NCBI GenBank assembly: GCA_002842755.1
Contig: PHDU01000022.1
Location: 1 to 64,000, forward strand
Source of the DNA: Bacteroidetes bacterium HGW-Bacteroidetes-1
GTDB taxonomy: Bacteria; Bacteroidota; Bacteroidia; Bacteroidales; F082
Length of the DNA: 64,000 bases
Direction of reading: 5' to 3'
In this document: positions 8,710 to 17,499 of the stretch, in pieces
How positions within the stretch are numbered: the first letter of the stretch is position 1
How the letters are laid out: each line of letters opens with the position of its first letter
Position numbers and translations under genes: made by a program
Notes under the pieces: generated by a model
The model's database searches: none
What the model was told of the DNA's origin: nothing
The model's input: only the letters and a program-made list of their open reading frames with translations

Positions 8710-11406
8710 ATGAATAAGCGGACTGATTTGATGTATTTTATGTTTGTTTTCATACTACTATTTCACTCCCAAAGTTTTGCTCAGCAAGTTGAGCGTCCTC
8801 TTGCGATCAGTGCATACATTTACAATTTTGCCAAAAATGTTGAATGGGAAAACGAAAAGAATAAGAAAGAATTCCACTTTCTCATGATTGGACAGGACGA
8901 ATCTGTACTGCATGAATTGAATGAACTTGCAAAAACAAAAACCTTAAGAAATAAACCGATTCGTATCTCGAATACGATAAGACTTAAAAATACCGATAAA
9001 ATCGACTTAATTTTCATAACTGAAAAAACAGAAGAAGAACTTGTTGATGTATTCGATCGGATTGAAGGAAAAAACATACTCCTTATTTCAGATCATTATC
9101 CTGATAAGCGGTTGATTATGATTAACTTTTTTGATTCTGAAGAGGGAACCCTTCAGTTTGAAATCAACAAAGCAAACATCATTAATCAAAAGCTTCGGGT
9201 AATGCAGGATATGATTTTGCTTGGCGGGACTGAAATAGATGTAGCTGCTTTATACCTTGAAGGGCAACAAAACTTAAGAAGCCAACAAAAAACCAGCGAA
9301 AAACTGACCCAGGATCTTCAACGCCTCGAAATAAATTTAAGTCAACTTGAAAAGGCAATAGAAGAAAGAAATAAAGAGGCGCTGGTAATTAAAGACAGCT
9401 TGGCATTGCAAAACCTGATGATTGTAGAACAACAAAAAGTATTGAAAAGCCAATCATTTCTGCTTCAAGTGCGTGAAAATGAATTAAAAAGGCAAATTCA
9501 AAAAATTGAAGAACGACAAAAGATATTTGATTTACAGCAACAAAATATTGACAAACAAACTGCTGATCTGGAAACCGGGAATAAGACATTGAAACTGCAG
9601 AAAGATGAAATCGAAAGGCAGCAGGATGAAATCACAGCACAAAAAAGAATTCTCCAAATACAGGATTTGAAGATCGACCGCCAAAGAAGCCTGATGTATG
9701 TGCTTGTTTTTCTGATTCTTTTGGTTGGGGTGTTAGGCTTCTCATTACTTATTGCCTTTAGAAACAAACAAAAACTTAACAAAGAACTGGAAAGCAGGGT
9801 TGATAAGCGCACCAATGAATTGAATGATTCAAATAAGCAATTGCTGGTTGAACTTACAGAGCGAAAAATGGCAGAAAAACGCCTGATTGAAAGTGAAAAC
9901 AAATACCGTACCTTGCTCGAAAATCTCCCTCAGAAAATTTTCTTTAAAAATAGTGACTTGATTTTTGTATCCTGTAACGAGAATTTTGCAAAAGAACTTC
10001 ACGTCCATCCATCTGAAATAGAAGGAAAGTCTGATTATGATTTCTTTTCGAAAGAAATTGCTGATAAGTACAGAAAAGATGATGCTGATTTTCTGGCTGA
10101 AGGAAAGCTTTTTGAAAGTGAAATGCAAATTCATCGAGATGGTAAAACTTTCTGGACTCAGATTATAAAAGTTCCTGTCAAAGATGAAAATGGCTATGTA
10201 GTAGGCGTTCAGGGTATCTTTTGGGACATAACAAAACGCAAGGAAATAGAGATTGAACTTAAGAAACATCGTCTTCACCTCGAAGAAATGGTAAAAGAAA
10301 GAACCTCTGATTTACTCAATGCAAATCAACGCCTAAAAGCCATTTTCGACGCAACCAATGTTGGAATTGTTGTGTTAAAGGATCGAATCGTCCTGCAATG
10401 TAATTCAAAGCTTGAAGAAATATTTGGATATGCCCCTGATGAAATGTTTGGTAAACCAACACGTGTCTGGTATAATGATGAAGCTGATTACGCAATAGGA
10501 GGCTCGGCCAACGAAAGAGTCAGACTTGGCGAAACCCATCAACGTGAACAAAAGCTGAAGAAAAAAAATGGTGAGACTTTCTTTGCGCGACTCACAGGTA
10601 GTGCTATTGACCCAAATGATCCATCAAAAGGCATGGTAGCTGTGATAGAAGACGTTACCATAGAAAGAGAAAAAGAAGCGTCTCTTAAAAAAGCACTTGA
10701 AACTGCTGAGTCTGCCGATCAGCTAAAGTCAGCATTTTTAGCCACCATGTCACATGAGCTTCGCACTCCTTTGAACTCCATCATTGGATTTACAGGAATG
10801 TTGCTGCAGGAATTGCCAGGGCCACTCAATGATGAACAGAAAAAACAGTTAAAAATGACCCAAAAAAGTGGGCGACATCTTTTATCACTTATCAATGATG
10901 TCCTTGACCTTTCAAAAATTGAAGCCGGCCAATTGAAATTAAGCACCGATAAATTTCAAATTTCGGATGTTATTGAAAATGTTATCGAGCTATCCATTCC
11001 ATTTGCAATTAGCAGAAACCTTTCTTTGTTTGCTACCATCGAACCTGATTTGCCTGTTATTTTGAGTGACCAATTCAGAATTCAACAAGTGATCATTAAT
11101 CTGGTTAACAATGCTTTAAAATTTACCGAAAGAGGCAGTATAAATGTAAAAGCATTTTTTGATAAAAGTTATGTGGTTGTAAATGTTGTGGATACTGGCC
11201 CGGGAATAGAAGCAGAGCAAATAAAAACATTATTCAGACCTTTTATTCAAATCGATTCAGGAGTAGCGCGAAAACATGATGGAACAGGTCTTGGATTGTC
11301 GATAAGTAAAAAACTGATGACGATGCTTGGTGGCACAATAGGCGTGAATTCTGAACCAGGAAAAGGAAGCACCTTTTTCATCAAAATACCTGTATCAGTG
11401 CGTTAA
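8710..11406 (+). CDS. YfiR-domain sensor histidine kinase with PAS domains
   Basis: Membrane sensor kinase of 898 aa. Order: signal peptide (1-24, ending SFAQ); a periplasmic YfiR/DUF4154 domain (about 25-180; ISAYIYNFAKNVEW and the FFDSEEGTLQFEIN block are typical); a long glutamine- and lysine-rich coiled coil (about 185-325); one transmembrane helix (about 329-351); two PAS domains (about 395-510 and 535-650); a HisKA domain with phospho-acceptor His682 in MSHELRTPLNS; and a HATPase domain with N-box near 795, DTGPGIE and GTGLGLS. There is no receiver on this chain; the single-domain receiver 69 bp downstream is the likely partner. In proteobacteria YfiR is a separate periplasmic repressor of a diguanylate cyclase; here the fold is fused to a kinase, as in many Bacteroidota. 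The preceding TonB receptor may supply or sense the signal (inference). Confidence 0.9.
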   Translation: MNKRTDLMYFMFVFILLFHSQSFAQQVERPLAISAYIYNFAKNVEWENEKNKKEFHFLMIGQDESVLHELNELAKTKTLRNKPIRISNTIRLKNTDKIDLIFITEKTEEELVDVFDRIEGKNILLISDHYPDKRLIMINFFDSEEGTLQFEINKANIINQKLRVMQDMILLGGTEIDVAALYLEGQQNLRSQQKTSEKLTQDLQRLEINLSQLEKAIEERNKEALVIKDSLALQNLMIVEQQKVLKSQSFLLQVRENELKRQIQKIEERQKIFDLQQQNIDKQTADLETGNKTLKLQKDEIERQQDEITAQKRILQIQDLKIDRQRSLMYVLVFLILLVGVLGFSLLIAFRNKQKLNKELESRVDKRTNELNDSNKQLLVELTERKMAEKRLIESENKYRTLLENLPQKIFFKNSDLIFVSCNENFAKELHVHPSEIEGKSDYDFFSKEIADKYRKDDADFLAEGKLFESEMQIHRDGKTFWTQIIKVPVKDENGYVVGVQGIFWDITKRKEIEIELKKHRLHLEEMVKERTSDLLNANQRLKAIFDATNVGIVVLKDRIVLQCNSKLEEIFGYAPDEMFGKPTRVWYNDEADYAIGGSANERVRLGETHQREQKLKKKNGETFFARLTGSAIDPNDPSKGMVAVIEDVTIEREKEASLKKALETAESADQLKSAFLATMSHELRTPLNSIIGFTGMLLQELPGPLNDEQKKQLKMTQKSGRHLLSLINDVLDLSKIEAGQLKLSTDKFQISDVIENVIELSIPFAISRNLSLFATIEPDLPVILSDQFRIQQVIINLVNNALKFTERGSINVKAFFDKSYVVVNVVDTGPGIEAEQIKTLFRPFIQIDSGVARKHDGTGLGLSISKKLMTMLGGTIGVNSEPGKGSTFFIKIPVSVR

Positions 11407-11475
11407 AAGAATATGATCATTTGACTAAATTTTTTTTTTAATACTTTTTCATCACATCAAATTATATAGCACAAC

Positions 11476-11871
11476 ATGAAACTCAAAGCGTTAATCATTG
11501 AAGACAATGAACAGAATATGTATATGCTCAGTTTTTTACTTGAAAAAAACAATTATGATGTCATTCAAGCTTTCAATGGTATTGATGGGATCAAAGCAGC
11601 CAAAGAAAGAATGCCAGATGTAATCCTGCTGGATATCCAGCTGCCCGAAATGGACGGTTATCATGTGGCACAGGAATTAAGAAAGCGCAATGACCTTCTT
11701 CATATTCCTATTGTTGCTGTTACCTCCCATGCTATGGTGGGTGACAAAGAAAAAGCCTTAGAATCAGGAGCAACAGGATATATTGAAAAACCTATTGACC
11801 CCGATACTTTTATTCCCAGAATGGAATCCTTTTTTACCGCTGAACTTTTAAAAAGGAGAAATGATTTATGA
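11476..11871 (+). CDS. Single-domain response regulator (CheY-like)
   Basis: Stand-alone receiver domain of 131 aa without an output domain. The acidic pocket is IEDNEQN near the N-terminus, the phospho-acceptor is Asp53 in LLDIQLPEMDGY, and the switch Thr (VAVTSHAM) and Lys (EKPIDP) are present, so it should be phosphorylated normally. It resembles the DivK/PilH-type receivers that shuttle phosphate between proteins. The gene overlaps the next gene by four bases (ATGA), so the two are translationally coupled. Probable donors are the upstream YfiR-type kinase or the following receiver-kinase (inference from adjacency). Confidence 0.92.
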   Translation: MKLKALIIEDNEQNMYMLSFLLEKNNYDVIQAFNGIDGIKAAKERMPDVILLDIQLPEMDGYHVAQELRKRNDLLHIPIVAVTSHAMVGDKEKALESGATGYIEKPIDPDTFIPRMESFFTAELLKRRNDL

Positions 11872-13580
11872 AAACTATACTTATTGTTGACGACATCAAA
11901 GAAAACTTGTATTTGCTGGAAATGCTCTTTCAGGCATATGGCTATAAAACAATTTCTGCAAACAATGGTGCAGAGGCACTTGGATTGGCCTTGAAGGATA
12001 CTCCTGACATTATTGTTGCTGATATCCTGATGCCTGTAATGGATGGATATTCGCTTTGCCGTGAATGGAAGAAAGACAGTCATTTGAAAAATATTCCATT
12101 CGTATTTTATACTGCCACCTATACACACCCCAAAGATAAAGAATTCGCTATGAGTCTTGGGGCAGAAAAGTTTATCATCAAACCCCAGGAACCTGAGGTG
12201 CTCGTACAAATGATTAACAGTGTACTGGAAGAATTTAAAGATAAAAATACACTTCAACCAGAAGTACATGACTCCTCAGAAGTTACCTTGTTGAAAGAGT
12301 ACAACGAGACGCTCATACGCAAGATGGAAGAAAGAATGCTGAAAAGTGAAGCTGCCGAAAAGAAGATAAGGATTTACGCAGCGCAGCTTGAAGTGGAAAT
12401 TGAAGAAAGAAAACGTGCAGTTCAGGCGCTTAAAGAAAGCGAAACACTTTTCAGAAGTGTAATCGAAAATTCTGCTGAAGGGTTTTCCATTATTGACGAA
12501 AGTGGTCAGACAATCGTCTGGAATAATGCCATGGAACGGCTTACAGGTTTAAAGGCAAAAGAAGTGATTGCAAAAACTGCCTGGGACGTTCAGTTTCAAT
12601 TGATACCTGAAAAAGAAAGGGTTGAAGGATTAAAAGAAAATCATAAAAGTACAATTTCAGAGTTATTGGCAAACGGCGAGGCTCCTTTTGTAAGAAAGAT
12701 GCTGGAAAAAAAATATGAATTGCCCGATGGAACAATTCGTTATATCGAAGGTCGTATTATTCCCATTAAAACCGAAAAGGGTTTTATCCTTGTTTCCAGT
12801 ATTGATAACATTACTGACAGAAAAAATAGTGAAGAAGAAATAAAACGGATGAATGAAGAATTGGAGTTTAAAGTCCATGAACGAACTTCACAACTTGAGG
12901 CAGTCAATAAAGAACTTGAAAGCTTCAGTTATTCTGTTTCTCATGACTTGCGTGCACCCCTCAGGGCAATTTTCGGATTCTCCCAGATTCTTGCAAAAAG
13001 GCATCGTGAATCACTTAATAAGGAAGGTCAGCAATATATGGATTACATTGTGGAAGCCAGTATTCGAATGGAGCAGTTAATAAATGATCTGCTTAATTAT
13101 TCACGACTTGGGCGTAAATCATTAGAAAAACATCCTTTACAACTTGATTCATTCATCAGGAATATTGAACTTGAGTTTAAGCAGAAATTAGATGAAATAG
13201 GAGCTGTTTTTATTGTAGAAAATAAATTACCCGAGATTCCTGGAGACGTGAGCCTTTTGCACCAGATATTTACAAATCTTATCGAAAACGCCATAACCTA
13301 CAGGCGTACTGACGTGCCTCTGGAAATAAGAATCAGTTGTGAAACAAAGGAAAATGAAGTAATAGTTAAAGTTTCAGATAATGGGATAGGTATCTCAAAA
13401 GAATATACCGAGAAAATTTTCAATATATTTCAACGTCTTCACAGCGAAGAAAAATACCCCGGCACAGGAATAGGACTTGCAAATGTGAGAAAAGCAGCAA
13501 CCATGATGAACGGTAAAGTATGGGTGGAATCTATTTTTGGCAAAGGCAGTACATTTTTTGTAAATTTACCTGCAAAATAA
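11868..13580 (+). CDS. Receiver-PAS-histidine kinase, soluble
   Basis: Cytoplasmic protein of 570 aa with no signal peptide or membrane helix. Order: receiver domain (1-125, Asp52 in VADILMPVMDGY, Lys in IIKPQEP), a helical linker (about 140-190), a PAS domain (about 190-320, ending VSSIDNITDRK), then a phytochrome-type HisKA domain with His359 in VSHDLRAPLRA and a HATPase domain (NLIENAITYRR, DNGIGI, GTGIGLANVRK). The YSVSHDLRAPLR motif groups it with the bacteriophytochrome-like kinases that often pair with Rcp1-type receivers, and such a receiver gene starts five bases after its stop. A kinase with an N-terminal receiver is expected to be an intermediate or integrator in a phosphorelay. 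Confidence 0.92.
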   Translation: MKTILIVDDIKENLYLLEMLFQAYGYKTISANNGAEALGLALKDTPDIIVADILMPVMDGYSLCREWKKDSHLKNIPFVFYTATYTHPKDKEFAMSLGAEKFIIKPQEPEVLVQMINSVLEEFKDKNTLQPEVHDSSEVTLLKEYNETLIRKMEERMLKSEAAEKKIRIYAAQLEVEIEERKRAVQALKESETLFRSVIENSAEGFSIIDESGQTIVWNNAMERLTGLKAKEVIAKTAWDVQFQLIPEKERVEGLKENHKSTISELLANGEAPFVRKMLEKKYELPDGTIRYIEGRIIPIKTEKGFILVSSIDNITDRKNSEEEIKRMNEELEFKVHERTSQLEAVNKELESFSYSVSHDLRAPLRAIFGFSQILAKRHRESLNKEGQQYMDYIVEASIRMEQLINDLLNYSRLGRKSLEKHPLQLDSFIRNIELEFKQKLDEIGAVFIVENKLPEIPGDVSLLHQIFTNLIENAITYRRTDVPLEIRISCETKENEVIVKVSDNGIGISKEYTEKIFNIFQRLHSEEKYPGTGIGLANVRKAATMMNGKVWVESIFGKGSTFFVNLPAK

Positions 13581-13585
13581 GCAGG

Positions 13586-14035
13586 ATGGATAACTATAAA
13601 CCTTCTCAAATACTTTTGGTTGATGATAATCAGATGGATGTTGTTCTTACGCTGGATGCATTCAGGGAAGCCAAAATTAAGAATACAATTCATGTTGCCC
13701 ACAACGGCAGGGAAGCGCTTGATTATCTTCTCGGCTGTGGTAAGTATGCTCAAAGAGAAATTTTTCCTTTACCTGATCTTATTTTACTGGACCTGAAAAT
13801 GCCTGGCATTGATGGTTTTGAAGTGTTGCGTCAAGTAAAAAATACAGATAATGTGAAACGTATTCCGGTAATTGTGCTTACATCTTCCAAAGAAGAAGGT
13901 GACCGTATTTTAAGCTACGACAATGGAGCAAATAGTTATCTCATGAAGCCCGTTTCGTTTGATGGATTTACTGAAGTGGTAAAAAAAATTAACGAATATT
14001 GGTTTTCATTGAATGTTGGTGCACCATTGAAGTAG
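13586..14035 (+). CDS. Rcp1-like response regulator
   Basis: Stand-alone receiver of 149 aa starting MDNYKPSQILLVDDNQMD. The start is placed at 13586, five bases after the upstream stop; longer in-frame starts would lie inside the kinase gene. Phospho-acceptor Asp69 is in LLDLKMPGIDGF, followed by VLTSSKEEGD and the Lys in YLMKPVSFDGF. The extended loop before the Asp (LLGCGKYAQREIFPLPD) and C-terminal EYWFSLN are typical of Rcp1, the receiver partner of cyanobacterial phytochrome Cph1. It is probably phosphorylated by the kinase just upstream. A paralog with the Asp at the same position lies at 19926-20369 beside a second kinase of the same type. Confidence 0.92.
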   Translation: MDNYKPSQILLVDDNQMDVVLTLDAFREAKIKNTIHVAHNGREALDYLLGCGKYAQREIFPLPDLILLDLKMPGIDGFEVLRQVKNTDNVKRIPVIVLTSSKEEGDRILSYDNGANSYLMKPVSFDGFTEVVKKINEYWFSLNVGAPLK

Positions 14036-14083
14036 GATTAATTAATAAGAATTGTCAAATTTTGATATAAATAATTAGTTAGC

Positions 14084-15037
14084 ATGAACTTAAAAGCAAA
14101 AATAAGGATACTACATATTGATGACAATACCCACGATCGTCAGCTTGTTAAAGATGTTTTACGTAAAGAGAAGGATTTATTTGAACTAACTGAAGCTGAT
14201 AGTCGTGAAAAGTTTGAGAAGCTTCTCTCTGAGCATGATTTCGATGTCATACTCAGCGATTTTAACATTCTTGGTTTTGATGGTTTGCAAGTATTGGAGG
14301 TTGTTAAGAAAATGAAGCCTGATTTACCTGTAATTATCGTTACAGGAACCGGTTCTGAGGAAATTGCTATTCAAGCAATGAAAATGGGCGCAGCCGATTA
14401 TGTGATCAAAACAGTGAACCATATTCTTGGTCTGGCGCACACCATTACAATAGTGCTTGATCACAAACGGTTACTGGAAGATAAGAAAAAGACACAGGAA
14501 GAGCTGATCAGGACAAATGCCTCATTGGATTCTATTATCGAGAATATTCCTAATATGCTCTTTATAAAAGAGGCGGCAGAACTCCGTTATGTGCGTTTCA
14601 ACCGCGCTGGCGAAGAACTTTTGGGATATTCCAATACTGAATTGGTGGGTAAAAATGATTATGACTTTTTCCCAAAAGAACAGGCGGATTTTTTTATTAA
14701 AAAGGATCGCGAGGTACTTAAAAATAAAGTGTTGCTGAATATTCCGGAAGAAACGATTCAAACCAAACACAAAGGAATTCGCGTTTTGCACACACGTAAA
14801 GTGCCGGTACTCAATGCTAAAGGTGAACCTGAGTTTCTGCTTGGTATCTCAGAAGATATTACAGAGCGAAAAAGAACTGAAGAGGCTTTAATCACGAAAA
14901 TGAGAGAATTAGAGAAGTTTAATGCTTTGATGGTGGGTAGAGAAAATAAAATGATTTCGCTAAAGCACGAAATCAATGCGTTATGCGCACAGCTCAATTT
15001 ACCTTCTCGCTACGACCCGCCGCAAGAGTTAGAATAA
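14084..15037 (+). CDS. Receiver-PAS protein lacking a kinase domain
   Basis: Soluble protein of 317 aa: receiver domain (1-125, HIDDNTHD, Asp59 in ILSDFNILGFDG, VTGTGSEE, but the region usually holding the conserved KP reads VIKTVN), a helical linker, one PAS domain (about 145-268, ending ISEDITERKR) and a short helical tail (about 270-317). No HisKA or HATPase domain follows, so it cannot be a kinase; it may pass a signal by binding a partner. The tail (LEKFNALMVGRENKMISLKHEI) resembles the tail of the triple-PAS protein at 15730-17499, which also lacks a kinase domain. The gene sits 48 bp after the Rcp1-like receiver and 34 bp before the MEDS-domain gene, within the same run. Confidence 0.88.
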   Translation: MNLKAKIRILHIDDNTHDRQLVKDVLRKEKDLFELTEADSREKFEKLLSEHDFDVILSDFNILGFDGLQVLEVVKKMKPDLPVIIVTGTGSEEIAIQAMKMGAADYVIKTVNHILGLAHTITIVLDHKRLLEDKKKTQEELIRTNASLDSIIENIPNMLFIKEAAELRYVRFNRAGEELLGYSNTELVGKNDYDFFPKEQADFFIKKDREVLKNKVLLNIPEETIQTKHKGIRVLHTRKVPVLNAKGEPEFLLGISEDITERKRTEEALITKMRELEKFNALMVGRENKMISLKHEINALCAQLNLPSRYDPPQELE

Positions 15038-15056
15038 ATATTTTGTTCATTTTAAT

Positions 15057-15064
15057 AAAGGAGG
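15057..15064 (+). promoter_or_regulatory. Strong Shine-Dalgarno sequence deciding the start of the MEDS gene
   Basis: AAAGGAGG ends seven bases before ATG 15072, an ideal ribosome-binding spacing. Such sites are rare in this window. It supports ATG 15072 over the in-frame TTG at 15066. Confidence 0.75.
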
Positions 15065-15071
15065 ATTGTGT

Positions 15072-15728
15072 ATGCATTTTCACACTTCAGATCAAGAGAA
15101 ACTGAACCTTGGATTCGGTGGTTATACGTGTAACTGGGGGCTTCATATTTGTGGCCTTTACGAGGATGAAGAGGAGCGGGATGAAATTGCTTTTGGATTT
15201 TTGCATGAAGGAGATATCCATAAAGACATGCAATTGTATTGCCCGGCAGAGCGTACCAAAGAAAATTTCATCGAAGAATATAGCAATCGCTACCCTGAAT
15301 GTAAACACCATACGCATGATGAAACTTTATTTGCAATCAATAGTGCCCGGGAACTTTATTATCCGAATGGTACTTTTTCGCCTTTCAGCATGGACGAAGG
15401 ACTTAATACTTTTTTTGTTGAGTCGCAAAAAAATGGAAAACGTAACATCCGGGCTACTGCCGAAATGGTTTGGGCTTTGCAGGCCATTCCTGGTGTTGAG
15501 TATCTGATGGCCTATGAATCACGTTTGAACTATTTTATTCCCGGCAAACCCTGGATAAGTGTTTGTTTGTATAACATCACAAAATTCTCCGGAAAAATAA
15601 TCATGAACGTTTTGCGCACCCATCCATATACTATCTCAGGCGGCGTGATAACTCAAAATCCTTATTATATTAATCCGGACGAATGGTTGAGTGAAAACGC
15701 TCCTCAATTTGCAAAAAATAATTCTTAA
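15072..15728 (+). CDS. MEDS-domain sensory protein (DcmR-like)
   Basis: Soluble protein of 218 aa covering one MEDS (methanogen/methylotroph DcmR sensory) domain. Recognisable blocks are NWGLHICGLYEDEEE at the N-terminus, SARELYYPNGTFSPFSM, RATAEMVWALQ, ESRLNYF, SVCLYNITKF and VLRTHPYTISGGV near the end, in the order known for this family. MEDS domains are thought to bind small hydrophobic or hydrocarbon-derived ligands and are usually coupled to regulators or kinases. Here the domain is alone, so its output must be through a partner; it lies one base before the triple-PAS protein and directly after the receiver-PAS protein, making these the obvious partners (inference). The start is set by a strong ribosome-binding site. 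Confidence 0.82.
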   Translation: MHFHTSDQEKLNLGFGGYTCNWGLHICGLYEDEEERDEIAFGFLHEGDIHKDMQLYCPAERTKENFIEEYSNRYPECKHHTHDETLFAINSARELYYPNGTFSPFSMDEGLNTFFVESQKNGKRNIRATAEMVWALQAIPGVEYLMAYESRLNYFIPGKPWISVCLYNITKFSGKIIMNVLRTHPYTISGGVITQNPYYINPDEWLSENAPQFAKNNS

Positions 15729-15729
15729 A

Positions 15730-17499
15730 ATGACATTTTCAAATGATCTTTTTCTATTGATGGTCAACCTGTCGCAACTTCGAAATAAAGAGAAGATTAT
15801 TCAACTTTTTATTGAAAGCATGCAAGAAGTATTTAGTCCCGCTCATTTTAAGTTTGTGAAAGACAATGAGAAGAATGAGCAGGACTTGCTCGAAATACGC
15901 ACCCTAAATGCAACTTATGGTTATATTGGTGTTTCATCATTTGTTCTAACACAGAATGAAGCCAAAACGCAATTGCATAATGCGGTTCAAATGTTGGCAA
16001 CTATACTTGATCATCTCGAATTCGATCAACGACTCAAAATGGAGGGCGATGCTTTCGAAAAAGTAGCTGCAGAGAGGTTTTCTGATCTGCAACAAATGAT
16101 TGGTGAACTGCAAGCTGCCAAAGATGCTTCATTAAACCTGATCAATGATTTAACTTCTGAAATTGAAAAAAGAATTAAAATTGAACAAGATTTAAGACAA
16201 AGCGAAGAACAATTCAGAAATCTGTTTGAGTATTCTCCCTTGGGGAAATCAATGACTTCGATTGATGGTGTCGTCAAAATGAATAAGGCGTTTTGCCAAA
16301 TGCTCGGTTATTCAATAGAAGAATTAGAAAATAAAAACTGGAAAGAAATTACGCATCCTGACGATATAAAAGAAAGTGAAGAAATTGTAAGTAAAATTTT
16401 GTTTGGCAGAGAGGAATCGCATCGCTACGAAAAAAGATACCTTCATAAAGATGGGCATGACATTTGGGCTGAGGTGAACACAAACCTGCAAAGGGACAGC
16501 AATGGAAATCCGCTTTATTTTATTACAAACGTCAACGACATTTCCGAGCGCAAAAAGATGGAAGAAGACCTTAAGGAAAGTGAACTCACTTTTCGGGGAC
16601 TCTTTGAAAAAGGACCTATTGGAGTTGCCTATCATCGAATGATTTATGATGAAATGGGAATCCCCGTTAACTATTTGTTTTTGGACGCAAACCAAAGCTA
16701 TCAAAAGCTTACGGGTGTCAACCCCATTGGAAAGCTGGTAACTGAAGCTTTTCCAGGCATTGAAAACGATCCCTTCAATTGGATCGGCACTTTCGGCAAT
16801 GTTGCCAAAAATGGAATTGAGATAAGATTTGAACAATATTTGGAAGTAAACGACAGATGGTATGATTGTGTAGGTTACCAATACAAACCCGATCATTTTG
16901 TAGCTGCTTTTCTTGAAATTACTGAAAGGAAAAAAGCAGAACAAGCCTTGCAGGAAAATGAAGAGAAATTTAGAAAAATGGTTGAAAGCTTCCCCTTGGC
17001 TATTCATCTTTCTGTTGGTATAAAGCAAGTTACGGAATACATAAATCCTGCTTTTGTTAACCTGTTTGGTTATACCATAGAAGATTTGCCCTCCTTTGAA
17101 CAATGGTGGGTGTTGGCTTATCCCGATGAAAATTACCGGCTTCAAATTGCCGAGGAATGGACCAAGCGCGTCAGCGAGGCCATTGCAAATAGTTCAACAA
17201 TTGAACCAATGGATGTTGTGATTACATGCAAGGATGGTTCTAAAAAGTATGTTTCATGGGCCTACTTTTCTCTTGGTGAAAAGGGGTATTCATGTGGCCT
17301 TGACCTGACCGATCGAAAAAAAGCAGAAAATGAACTTATTGATTTAAAGGATGCATTGGAAATAAAAGTGATTGAAAAAACCAATGAATTGAAAGAAAGG
17401 GTTATTGAATTGGAGCGCTTTCATGATGCCACCATTGACCGCGAACTTCGGATGAAAGAACTTAGAGATGAAATTTCCCGCCTGAAATCAACTCAATGA
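15730..17499 (+). CDS. Triple-PAS sensor protein lacking a kinase domain
   Basis: Soluble protein of 589 aa. The N-terminal 110 residues form a small GAF-like domain (inference from its alternating pattern; no firm motif), followed by a coiled coil (about 110-155) and three PAS/PAC units (about 155-275, 283-402 and 410-532, each ending in a D-x-(S/T)-x-R-K-K type boundary). The C-terminal 55 residues are helical and end LERFHDATIDRELRMKELRDEI, resembling the tail of the receiver-PAS protein. No HisKA or HATPase is present although the frame is intact, so this is a sensor without its own kinase. It begins one base after the MEDS gene stop and overlaps the next kinase gene by four bases (ATGA), implying co-translation with both. 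Confidence 0.88.
   Translation: MTFSNDLFLLMVNLSQLRNKEKIIQLFIESMQEVFSPAHFKFVKDNEKNEQDLLEIRTLNATYGYIGVSSFVLTQNEAKTQLHNAVQMLATILDHLEFDQRLKMEGDAFEKVAAERFSDLQQMIGELQAAKDASLNLINDLTSEIEKRIKIEQDLRQSEEQFRNLFEYSPLGKSMTSIDGVVKMNKAFCQMLGYSIEELENKNWKEITHPDDIKESEEIVSKILFGREESHRYEKRYLHKDGHDIWAEVNTNLQRDSNGNPLYFITNVNDISERKKMEEDLKESELTFRGLFEKGPIGVAYHRMIYDEMGIPVNYLFLDANQSYQKLTGVNPIGKLVTEAFPGIENDPFNWIGTFGNVAKNGIEIRFEQYLEVNDRWYDCVGYQYKPDHFVAAFLEITERKKAEQALQENEEKFRKMVESFPLAIHLSVGIKQVTEYINPAFVNLFGYTIEDLPSFEQWWVLAYPDENYRLQIAEEWTKRVSEAIANSSTIEPMDVVITCKDGSKKYVSWAYFSLGEKGYSCGLDLTDRKKAENELIDLKDALEIKVIEKTNELKERVIELERFHDATIDRELRMKELRDEISRLKSTQ

Noticed and set aside
11700-12269. 189-codon minus-strand open frame across two receiver genes
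   Set aside because: Both sense genes have intact receiver motifs in this stretch; the antisense frame has no recognisable content.
16324-17145. 273-codon open frame on the minus strand inside the triple-PAS gene
   Set aside because: Antisense shadow of a clear PAS protein; no motifs and no start context.
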